A stretch of DNA of 64,000 nucleotides. It comes from Actinoplanes sp. L3-i22. GTDB taxonomy: Bacteria; Actinomycetota; Actinomycetes; Mycobacteriales; Micromonosporaceae. The stretch is taken from the NCBI RefSeq assembly GCF_019704555.1, contig NZ_AP024745.1, positions 10,281,501 to 10,345,500 of the forward strand, in the 5' to 3' direction. A model generated the notes under the pieces. That model was given only the letters and a program-made list of their open reading frames with translations, did no database searches and was not told the DNA's origin. Made by a program: the position numbers and the translations under genes. Positions 54,573-63,295 of the stretch are shown in pieces (the first letter of the stretch is position 1; each line of letters begins with the position of its first letter).

Positions 54573-54598
54573 GGAATGGACTCTAAACTTTCCATTCC
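54573..54598. promoter_or_regulatory. AT-rich inverted repeat between LacI and secreted-protein genes
   Basis: GGAATGGA (54573-54580) and TCCATTCC (54591-54598) form a perfect dyad with a 10-bp spacer. Further AATGGA/CCATT copies lie on either side (54561, 54596-54607). It could be the end of the LacI transcript or an operator; the surrounding 54540-54717 is clearly poorer in GC than the rest of the window. Confidence 0.45.
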
Positions 54599-54717
54599 AT
54601 TCAAATGGCGTTGCGCTAATCACAGACGAGAATGGTTAATTGACCATCATCACGCGGCGCACCTACTGTGGCGAACCGATCCACTGAAGATCATCTTCAT
54701 TTGCGAACGGGGACCCC

Positions 54718-55383
54718 TTGAACCGCCGACCGCTGCGCACCGCAGTACCGATCCTGTCCACCACCGCCCTGCTGCTGACCGGCGCCACGGCCGCGTCCGC
54801 CGCGGCGCCCGCGCCCACCGGCGAACCGGTCATCGTCCTCGACAACGGCACGGTGGTGCACGCCGGCGAGACGGTCACCTTCAGTTTCACCGGCGACAAA
54901 CCGGCCGGGAGCCAGGACGACGCGGACGCCGGCAGCGGCGTCCACCACCCCACGCGGTGCATCGAGACGAATGACAAGCCGACGTACACGGTGAAGGGCA
55001 CGCCCTATTTCCTCGAGGACAGGAACAAACCGCAGTCGACCTATCTGCTGCCCCGTCAGACGGTTTCCTGGGCGGTCACCGGAACGCACACGTTCACCTG
55101 GGACGTCGGGACCGGGGTCGAGATCGACGCCAACGCCATTCTCGCCAAGGCAAAGGTGAAGCTGGATACCAAAATCAGCAATTCCTGGACCTGGACCGGC
55201 ACGCAGACGGTGACCGACACGAACACCACGAGCAAGGCGTACCGCGCGGTGCTCGGACAGGTCGGGTGGAAGATCACCTCGGTGAAGAGCTGGGTGGCGG
55301 CCCCGTGCACGCCGAAGACGAAGACCATCGTGATCAAGACGCCGCGCCGGGGCGACATGTCGATCGGGCGCCAGAGCTCGTGA
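54718..55383 (+). CDS. Secreted protein of unknown function
   Basis: 221 aa starting at TTG 54718 (GGGGA upstream). The signal peptide is LRTAVPILSTTALLLTGATA with cleavage near ASAAAPAP. The mature part is beta-rich and Thr-rich with two cysteines (TRCIETND and AAPCTPKT) that could form a disulfide, and ends with RRGDMSIGRQSS. I recognise no family. It overlaps the next lipoprotein gene by GTGA, so the two exported products are made together. Confidence 0.7.
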   Translation: MNRRPLRTAVPILSTTALLLTGATAASAAAPAPTGEPVIVLDNGTVVHAGETVTFSFTGDKPAGSQDDADAGSGVHHPTRCIETNDKPTYTVKGTPYFLEDRNKPQSTYLLPRQTVSWAVTGTHTFTWDVGTGVEIDANAILAKAKVKLDTKISNSWTWTGTQTVTDTNTTSKAYRAVLGQVGWKITSVKSWVAAPCTPKTKTIVIKTPRRGDMSIGRQSS

Positions 55384-55859
55384 CCCGGATCCGCACCGCG
55401 GGACGGCGCGCCTGGGTGGCGGCCGCCCTGTTCGGTCTGCTGCTGACCGCCGCCGCCTGTCATCCCGACCGGCCCGCGAGCGATCCCGGGAGCTCGCCGT
55501 CCGCCGACGGGTCCGGCGCGGTCCCGATCCTGGACGGGGCGTTCACCGGGACCGAGAAGATCGGCGGCGGCTTCGGCCGGCTGGCGGCCGACCTGGGGAA
55601 CACCCTCGCCGTCACGCCCGGGCACGTGACCGGGGTGGTCGTCGCGTTCACCTGCACCGGTGGCGGCGCCGTCACGGTCGGGGCGGTCACCGGCGGCGGC
55701 GTCCCGGCCCGGGCGATCTCGGGTCCGTGCGACGGGTCGATCGTGCGGCAGGACGTGGACCTGCCGAAGCCGGACTCGATCGGGTTCACCGCCCGGGTCG
55801 GGGGTTCGCTGGACGGCGACTTCGCGTACGGGTACTACGTCGAGAAGACGCAGGACTGA
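55380..55859 (+). CDS. Small lipoprotein of unknown function
   Basis: 159 aa from GTG 55380, overlapping the preceding stop. The lipobox is LLLTAAAC after a hydrophobic helix, then a Pro/Ser/Asp-rich linker and a compact beta-rich domain with two cysteines (VVAFTCTGGG and ISGPCDGS). Probably anchored on the outer face of the membrane and partnered with the secreted protein encoded just upstream. No family recognised. Confidence 0.75.
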   Translation: MTRIRTAGRRAWVAAALFGLLLTAAACHPDRPASDPGSSPSADGSGAVPILDGAFTGTEKIGGGFGRLAADLGNTLAVTPGHVTGVVVAFTCTGGGAVTVGAVTGGGVPARAISGPCDGSIVRQDVDLPKPDSIGFTARVGGSLDGDFAYGYYVEKTQD

Positions 55860-55896
55860 CCGCGTCCGGAAGGAAGATCCGTTAGGGTGCGCGGTC

Positions 55897-56328
55897 ATGG
55901 AGTTCGCGCACTCGTTCACGGTTGCCGCGCCGGTCGATCGCCTCTACGCGCACCTGATCGATCCGCGCAGTTACATCGGTCTGTCGCCGCTGGTGGTGGC
56001 GGTTCGCGAGATCCGTCCGGTGGGCGCGGCGATCGCCTATGTGGCCGTGGAGCGCTTCGACTTCGGGCCGTTCCACTGGAACAACCCGATCCGGGTCACC
56101 ATGACCGGGGCTCCGGACACCCACACGATCGTCAGTGATGTCCGGAGTCCCGGCTTCGTGACGCTGACCTCCCGGGTCACGCTGACCCCGGCGGTCGAGG
56201 GCACCTCGGTCGTCGAGACGATCGCGGTGACCGCCCCGCTCGGACTGCGGCGCTTCGTCCGGACCCAGGCCGCCTCGGTCCAGCAGCACCGCGCCGCCGA
56301 GCTCACCCGCCGCATGCAGACCCGCTGA
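55897..56328 (+). CDS. SRPBCC-fold (START/polyketide-cyclase-like) protein
   Basis: 143 aa. The helix-grip start MEFAHSFTVAAPVDRLYAHL, the loop DPRSYIGLSPLVVAV and the long C-terminal helix FVRTQAASVQQHRAAELTRR are typical of SRPBCC proteins that bind hydrophobic ligands. Function unknown. A TAGGGT box at 55883-55888 lies so close to the ATG that the mRNA may be leaderless. Confidence 0.75.
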   Translation: MEFAHSFTVAAPVDRLYAHLIDPRSYIGLSPLVVAVREIRPVGAAIAYVAVERFDFGPFHWNNPIRVTMTGAPDTHTIVSDVRSPGFVTLTSRVTLTPAVEGTSVVETIAVTAPLGLRRFVRTQAASVQQHRAAELTRRMQTR

Positions 56329-56454
56329 ACGCGAGCCAAGCGCCGCTCACGCCCCCGGCCGGCACTCACGGTCCTTCCCGGCGGGCGAAACAGCCCTCAG
56401 CGCCAGCCGCCACCGCGAGACGCGGCCGGGCCGGGAGCACAGACCGGGTCGCGT

Positions 56455-56602
56455 GGTCCTTTGAAACCGCGACCACCCACGGACATCGCCCTGGAGGGCC
56501 TCGCGTTCTGGGCGCCCCGGCGCCCTTGCGAGGCCCGGAAGGGTCCCCGCGGGAGCGACGATCTGTACCCCGGCGGACCGAGGCAAGGAAGAATTTGATC
56601 TT
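56455..56602 (+). repeat. Dispersed structured element, copy C
   Basis: About 148 bp. GGGCCTCGC (56496-56504) pairs with GCGAGGCCC (56528-56536), enclosing GGGCGCC/GGCGCCC (56510-56525). This is followed by the invariant core GGGTCCCCGCGGGAGCGACG and GGACCGAGGCAAGGAAGAAT then TTGATCTT. It lies between the SRPBCC gene and glycogen phosphorylase, both rightward: the only copy not between convergent genes. Confidence 0.88.
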
Positions 56603-56670
56603 TATGGGGTGAAGGGTCTTCTTCTGGCGGAATGGGGAACGTCAGCCGCTGGAAACGTGGTCGCGGCAGA

Positions 56671-59127
<2,457 letters not shown>

Positions 59128-59133
59128 CGCGGA

Positions 59134-59180
59134 CGCGACGCGCGCGGCCGGCTCGGGCTCGGCGGCGCGCGTCGCGGTTT
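59134..59180 (+). terminator. Intrinsic terminator after glgP
   Basis: CGCGACGCGCGC (59134-59145) pairs perfectly with GCGCGCGTCGCG (59165-59176), 19-nt loop, followed by GTTTT. It begins 7 bp after the glgP stop. Confidence 0.8.
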
Positions 59181-59184
59181 TCGC

Positions 59185-59332
59185 AGATCAAGAACTTTTT
59201 TGCCTCGGCTGCGGCCAATAACTGATCGTCGCTCCCGCGGGGACCCTTCCGGGCCTCGCAAGGGCGCGGGGCGCCCAGAACACGAGCCCCTCCAGGGCGA
59301 CGTCCGCGGGTGGTTGCGCTTCAAAAGAACCC
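59185..59332 (-). repeat. Dispersed structured element, copy D
   Basis: About 148 bp, minus orientation. It keeps the core GGGTCCCCGCGGGAGCGACG, the GGGCGCC-type inner hairpin and the GAGGCAAAAAAG end. It has diverged in the outer stem (two mismatches) and after GACGATC, where AGTTATTGGCCGCAGC replaces the usual segment. It sits between convergent genes, 57 bp after glgP and 8 bp before the stop of the XRE gene. Confidence 0.82.
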
Positions 59333-59339
59333 ACCTGTC

Positions 59340-60182
59340 CTAGCCCGCGGCCAGCCTTTCCAGTTCCTCCATGATGATGCCCCGCGCGTGGGCACCATAA
59401 GCAGCTTGGCCAGCAAGGATGCTGAAGGCACGCGCGTACATCATGATTTCTCGCGGCTGCGTGACGGTTAGCTCTGCCGAAACTCCCTCAACATGAACCA
59501 GCCGGTCATCGAACATGATGAACTGGCTGGCCGGCGTCAGGTAGGGAGCTTCAGCGGGCACGATACCCAAGCGAACCCGCTGCATTGTCATCACCGAAAG
59601 TAGGCGATCCAGCTGCCCCGCCATCACGTCCCGGCTGCCGACGCGGGTGCGTAGTGCCTGCTGCGTAATCACGAAGTGGAAGGCATGTCCCCTCTGGTAG
59701 AGGATTTGCTGCCGTTCCATGCGGGCCGCGACGCCGGCGTCGACGTCGTCTGGAATTTGGTAGAAGGCGACCACGCGCTGAAATACAGCAGCTGCATACT
59801 CGGCCGTGTGGAGCAGCCCGGGTATCAGGAGCGGCTCGAACCACCGCATGAGCTGTGTGTCGGACTCCAGCAACCGCGATTTGTCCTGCCGCGCGCGCGT
59901 GCCGGTGCGTAGTCGGCGGCGCCACTCCACCGACATGGCTTCGATGTCGCGGACAGCAGCGAGCACGTCCTGGGTTTGGTCGTCAACCGCGCAAAGCCGG
60001 CACCATATCCGGATGTCTTGCTCGGAAGCGGCCTGCTTGCCGTATTCGATCTTGGAGACCTTGGAGCTGTGCCAACCGGCAAGGTCCGCCAGTCCCCTGC
60101 CGGTCAGTCCAGCATCCTTGCGCAGGTCGCGAAGACGCTTACCAAAATCCTCGCGTGCCTGATGAACAGTGCTCGTCGCCAA
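59340..60182 (-). CDS. XRE-family HTH regulator with DUF5753-type domain (Scr1-like)
   Basis: 280 aa. The N-terminal HTH is FGKRLRDLRKDAGLTGRGLA then DLAGWHSSKVSKIEYGK. From about residue 95 the protein matches the DUF5753 ligand/partner domain: MRWFEPLLIPGLLHTAEYAA, ERQQILYQRG and a C-terminal pattern with HVEGVSAELTVTQPREIMMY. In actinobacteria these regulators are typically encoded beside small DUF397 proteins that modulate them; one lies 1.2 kb away, divergently. Third-position GC is lower here than in neighbouring operons. Confidence 0.9.
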   Translation of the reverse strand: MATSTVHQAREDFGKRLRDLRKDAGLTGRGLADLAGWHSSKVSKIEYGKQAASEQDIRIWCRLCAVDDQTQDVLAAVRDIEAMSVEWRRRLRTGTRARQDKSRLLESDTQLMRWFEPLLIPGLLHTAEYAAAVFQRVVAFYQIPDDVDAGVAARMERQQILYQRGHAFHFVITQQALRTRVGSRDVMAGQLDRLLSVMTMQRVRLGIVPAEAPYLTPASQFIMFDDRLVHVEGVSAELTVTQPREIMMYARAFSILAGQAAYGAHARGIIMEELERLAAG

Positions 60183-60191
60183 GGAACACGC

Positions 60192-60713
60192 TCAGCCCAC
60201 GTAGTCGCGGTGTGGGGTGGCGAGCTTCCAGAGGGCGTCGCGCACACGGACGCATCGTTCGACGATCACGGGATCTGCGGTTGCGGCACCGCCGGAGAAT
60301 GTGCCATCCGGGGTGAAGACCGTAAACACGACCCGCTTGCGGTCGATGAGCCAAAAATCGTCGGCGGTGACCTCGGCACCGTCGAGCAGTGACCGTGGGA
60401 GCCAGCGAATATCCTCGCCGGCCTCGATGTTCAGCGGCGCGACGGTCAGTCCCCAGCGGGTGTAGTCGACGTGCGGCACTGACACGATGCGGATCCGTTC
60501 CACCCGTTTGCCGGTCTTGGTCGTGTCGCGGACGAGATCGAGCCAGGGGCGGTGCCAATCAAAGTCGTCTGGCTCGCCGTGCAGGAACTTTCGGAACGGC
60601 TCTGACTCGTCGGGGGTGTGGTAGGCGTCCTCCACCTCGAGGTGGAACGCCGACTCTTCAAACGTCCGGAAGACGTCCAAAAACGCCTGGCCTTGCAGCA
60701 GCTGCACGCTCAC
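60192..60713 (-). CDS. DUF6879 family protein
   Basis: 173 aa, no membrane segment. The family pattern is visible in LHGEPDDFDWHRPWLDLVRD, RIRIVSVPHVDYTRWGL and EDIRWLPRS. Such proteins are common beside XRE/DUF5753 regulators in actinobacteria; the biochemical role is unknown. Starts at GTG 60713, overlapping the stop of the 110-aa protein by four bases, and ends 9 bp before the XRE gene. Confidence 0.8.
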   Translation of the reverse strand: MSVQLLQGQAFLDVFRTFEESAFHLEVEDAYHTPDESEPFRKFLHGEPDDFDWHRPWLDLVRDTTKTGKRVERIRIVSVPHVDYTRWGLTVAPLNIEAGEDIRWLPRSLLDGAEVTADDFWLIDRKRVVFTVFTPDGTFSGGAATADPVIVERCVRVRDALWKLATPHRDYVG

Positions 60714-61042
60714 CCATCCCTTCGTCGTCGCTGAACCTCAAAGCATGCCTCGTGGTCCGGAACGCTGAGTTGCTTCAGGACATCGTCGGGTAGCGGAGTT
60801 CCCGACAGGTAGAACGTCTCGCATTCTCCGTCGTCGCCCCGCCATCTGCGCCCGGTGGGAATGAGCTCCGTGTCGAGCTCCACACCAGGGTGCAGATGCC
60901 GAAGCAGAAGAGCCGGAATCTCGATGGCTGCGGGGAGTCCCTCCACCTTCCATCCCTGAACGACGTACGAGTCCTGGTCGGACGCGTACAGCGTCGGCGA
61001 GCCGCCGCCCTGCGTGTTTTTGCCGAGGAACGTTAGCTGCAT
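60710..61042 (-). CDS. Small conserved-looking protein upstream of DUF6879
   Basis: 110 aa from ATG 61042. MQLTFLGKNTQGGGSPTLYA begins a compact alpha/beta protein with SYVVQGWKVE and the acidic EIPALLLRHLHPG. It ends in a basic tail (EVQRRRRDG). Genes of this type usually head XRE/DUF6879 operons and are probably part of the same regulatory unit. I know no function. The GTGA overlap ties it to the DUF6879 gene. Confidence 0.7.
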   Translation of the reverse strand: MQLTFLGKNTQGGGSPTLYASDQDSYVVQGWKVEGLPAAIEIPALLLRHLHPGVELDTELIPTGRRWRGDDGECETFYLSGTPLPDDVLKQLSVPDHEACFEVQRRRRDG

Positions 61043-61133
61043 TCCCAATCCCTCCGAACGGAAGTTGCTTGGTTTTGCTCGTCCTAGGCGATAGTTCGCG
61101 GCTTTGTGTAGTCCTGTCAAGCCAAAAGGTAAC

Positions 61134-61152
61134 GAGCAAACTTGAGCAAACT
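61134..61152. promoter_or_regulatory. Direct repeat GAGCAAACT in the divergent gap
   Basis: GAGCAAACT at 61134-61142 and again at 61144-61152, a 10-bp period that would bring both copies to one face of the helix. It lies in the 298-bp gap between the DUF6879 operon and the DUF397 gene, about 92 bp before the leftward start codon. A likely site for the XRE regulator encoded in the locus; the rest of the gap holds no other clear signal. Confidence 0.45.
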
Positions 61153-61340
61153 CCTTGGAGGGTCGTGCTGCACCTCCATAACGTCGGCCTTGGCACGACG
61201 GGCGGGGCCGACACCCGGACGACGCCGACGCAGTCTCGCCACTTCCGGGAGACCGGTGATGTTGGTTCCCCACACCGAACACGTCGGCGAGCGCCCGCGA
61301 GGACCGACCCCGCGGCAGCACACGTAGGGAGATTCATGCC

Positions 61341-61580
61341 ATGGCCAAAGACGACCTGTACCTCGTTGAGGTCCCGGAGGACGACTTCCGTACGCCGTGT
61401 GGCGGCAACATCGGCGGGAGCCTGGAGAGATGCGTGTCCTTCGCGGACATCCCCGGCCAGCCCGGCGCCTACGTCCTCCGCGACACCAAGCTCGGGGCGA
61501 CGAGCCCGGAGCTGCGATTCAGTGCAGCGGAGATGACGGACTTCGTCGCCGCCATCACCGGCTCGGGCGACAACGCCTGA
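61341..61580 (+). CDS. DUF397-like small protein
   Basis: 79 aa. CVSFADIPGQPGAYVLRDTK followed by LRFSAAEMTDFVAAI matches the C-terminal pattern of DUF397 proteins (C-V-x-V then R-D-S/T-K and F-S-x-x-E). The N-terminal 30 residues (LYLVEVPEDDFRTPCGGNIG) differ from the usual form. Such proteins partner XRE/DUF5753 regulators. AGGGAG lies 9 nt before the ATG. As first gene of a transcript with a JmjC-type oxygenase it could instead be a modified peptide; I favour DUF397 and note the alternative. Confidence 0.7.
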   Translation: MAKDDLYLVEVPEDDFRTPCGGNIGGSLERCVSFADIPGQPGAYVLRDTKLGATSPELRFSAAEMTDFVAAITGSGDNA

Positions 61581-61600
61581 TCGGTAAGACCAATTCATCG

Positions 61601-61630
61601 GGTGGGCCTCCGAAGGGCGGCCCGCCCACC
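61601..61630 (+). terminator. Hairpin between the DUF397 gene and the next gene
   Basis: GGTGGGC (61601-61607) pairs with GCCCACC (61624-61630), with an inner GGGC/GCCC pairing. No T-run follows, so it may only partly stop transcription and set a high ratio of the small protein to the downstream genes. Confidence 0.55.
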
Positions 61631-61651
61631 TGACGAGGGGTAGACAACCGC

Positions 61652-62110
61652 ATGACCGCAGCGGGGCGGCATTGGCACGGGTACCTCTGGACGGGCTCAA
61701 CAGAGGAGCTGAAAAAGCGCGAAACCGGGCGCCGGCCCGGCGGTCTGAACGAGGTGCAGGGCTTCCGCCCCGAGCTGCCGCCGCTGCAGACGGGCTACTA
61801 CCTCAGGCGCCGGCCTGACGCCGGTCTGACCTGGATCGAGGTCGATGATGTTGTCGCCTGGATGGTTACCAACCGCGAACGTCATCGTCCAACTGCTCGC
61901 GAAGACGGCACGCAGGCGTGGCCCGGCCTCGATCAACGGAGGGAGACCACGCGCGACGGCCTGTTGAACGGTGTCGACGGCTGGTGGCAATACCACACGG
62001 GCACCGGGACGGAGATAGTGATCGCCGCCATTGTCTGCCCGCATTCTCACCTGCGAGACATCGCCTGTCCCATGCCGCCCCAGACATCACGACCCACAAG
62101 CGGAGGATGA
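61652..62110 (+). CDS. Hypothetical protein upstream of the JmjC gene
   Basis: 152 aa. The N-terminal half (HWHGYLWTGSTEELKKRETG, GYYLRRRPDAGLTWIEVDDV) looks like a folded domain; the C-terminal half is less convincing as coding sequence and ends PPQTSRPTSGG. No family recognised. It ends 1 bp before the JmjC start codon, and the Shine-Dalgarno GGAGG of that gene lies in its last codons, which supports one operon. Confidence 0.5.
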   Translation: MTAAGRHWHGYLWTGSTEELKKRETGRRPGGLNEVQGFRPELPPLQTGYYLRRRPDAGLTWIEVDDVVAWMVTNRERHRPTAREDGTQAWPGLDQRRETTRDGLLNGVDGWWQYHTGTGTEIVIAAIVCPHSHLRDIACPMPPQTSRPTSGG

Positions 62111-62111
62111 G

Positions 62112-63020
62112 ATGTCCCTCAGCATGTTGTTCGACAAGGGCACGGTCGCCGAGATGATGACCGACTGGCCGGCCAAGCCGGCGGTCCACGAGATTCCGCC
62201 CGACAGCGTTTTCTCGAACATCATCAACGCGAAGCTCCTCAATACGTACCTCGACACCGGCTGCGCGCCGGCCGATGAGATCAACGTCGTTCGGGAGGGA
62301 GCCGCTCGCCACCCGCGGGCCTACGCCCCGGCCGGCACGCTCGATCCGTCGCGCGTCTCCACCCTGCGTGCCCGGGGATACAGCTTCCAACTGCGAAACC
62401 TCGACCGCTGGTACCCCCCGCTGCACGCCATGTGCCGGGCGATCCAGCGGGAGACCGGATACGGCTGCTACGTCACCGGCTTCGTCACCCCAGGCGGCGC
62501 CCAAGGGCTCGATTACCACTGGGATCAGAACATGGGCCTCGTCTGTCAGCTCTCCGGCAGCAAGACCTGGGAGATCTGGCATCCCGTAGTCGCGGACCCG
62601 CACCGCGACTTCAAGGCATCCAACCTGGAACCGCTCGACCAACTGGTGAAACAGCTCAAGGCCGACGGGCCGGACCAGGTGATCGAGCTGAAGGCCGGAC
62701 AAGTCCTCGTCCTGCCGCGCGGCTGGGTCCACAACCCGCACGCCCGCCACCAGGCCACAGAGAGCACGCACCTGACGTTCGTGATGCGCGAGCGAACCGG
62801 CTTCTGGATCGGCCAGAAGCTCGTCAAGGCCGCTATCGAATCCGCCCCGCTGCGCAACATAATCGCGCCGGCCGGCGTGGTCGACGAGGAGGCGTTCACG
62901 AGCGCGGTCGAGCAGGCGCGGGATCAGCTCGTCGGCTGGCTCGGCAAGGTCGATGCGCGCGCGATGGCCGCGGAGTTGCTCGCCGTCGCGACGAGCGAAC
63001 TGGAACCGGACTACGTCTGA
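62112..63020 (+). CDS. JmjC/cupin-type (ROXA-like) 2-oxoglutarate oxygenase
   Basis: 302 aa. The core is a double-stranded beta helix with a predicted Fe(II) triad His136-x-Asp138 (YHWDQN) and His207 (GWVHNP). Lys151 in SGSKTWEIW is positioned to hold 2-oxoglutarate, and VLVLPRGWVHNPHA is the family-typical strand. Relatives hydroxylate protein residues (ribosomal oxygenases) or peptides. The C-terminal 90 residues are helical. GGAGG lies 6 nt before ATG 62112. Its genetic partners here (a DUF397-like small protein and an unknown protein) make a peptide or small-protein substrate possible, but this is not shown by the sequence. Confidence 0.8.
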   Translation: MSLSMLFDKGTVAEMMTDWPAKPAVHEIPPDSVFSNIINAKLLNTYLDTGCAPADEINVVREGAARHPRAYAPAGTLDPSRVSTLRARGYSFQLRNLDRWYPPLHAMCRAIQRETGYGCYVTGFVTPGGAQGLDYHWDQNMGLVCQLSGSKTWEIWHPVVADPHRDFKASNLEPLDQLVKQLKADGPDQVIELKAGQVLVLPRGWVHNPHARHQATESTHLTFVMRERTGFWIGQKLVKAAIESAPLRNIIAPAGVVDEEAFTSAVEQARDQLVGWLGKVDARAMAAELLAVATSELEPDYV

Positions 63021-63086
63021 CCACCCGGACCACCCGGCTCAGCGGGAACTTCCCCGGCTGCACCGAGCGGATCCACGCTGAACAGG

Positions 63087-63295
63087 TTGACGGCATCGCC
63101 GGACCAGAGGAGCAGCAATGCGCACATTTCCGTGCCGGTCCTGGTCGAGCCGGACGAGGACGGCGTGTGGTGCGCCCACGCCCGGCTACGCCCCGGCGTC
63201 GGCGCCCACGGCGAGGCGACACGGCGGAGGCCGCCCTCGACGACCTCCGCGAAGCGCTCCGGGGACTGCTCGACGAGCCGCCCGGTCAGTTGTAG
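63087..63295 (+). pseudogene. HicB-like antitoxin gene with a one-base frameshift
   Basis: One frame reads HISVPVLVEPDEDGVWCAHA up to about 63215, and the next reads GDTAEAALDDLREALRGLLD to the TAG at 63293-63295. Together they rebuild a normal HicB-type fold (VxVEPDEDGxW then GDTxEEALxxLREA). A single missing G in GGCGAGGCGAC near 63215-63222 explains the break. There is no ATG in the first frame; TTG 63087 is the likeliest start. Either a decayed gene or a sequencing error. No HicA toxin is seen. It overlaps the 3' end of the convergent PI-PLC gene by 10 bp. Confidence 0.6.

Noticed and set aside
61341..61580. Calling the 79-aa protein a RiPP precursor
   Set aside because: Its second half matches DUF397, which explains it adequately beside an XRE-DUF5753 regulator; no leader/core organisation or other maturation enzyme is evident. 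Kept only as an alternative.
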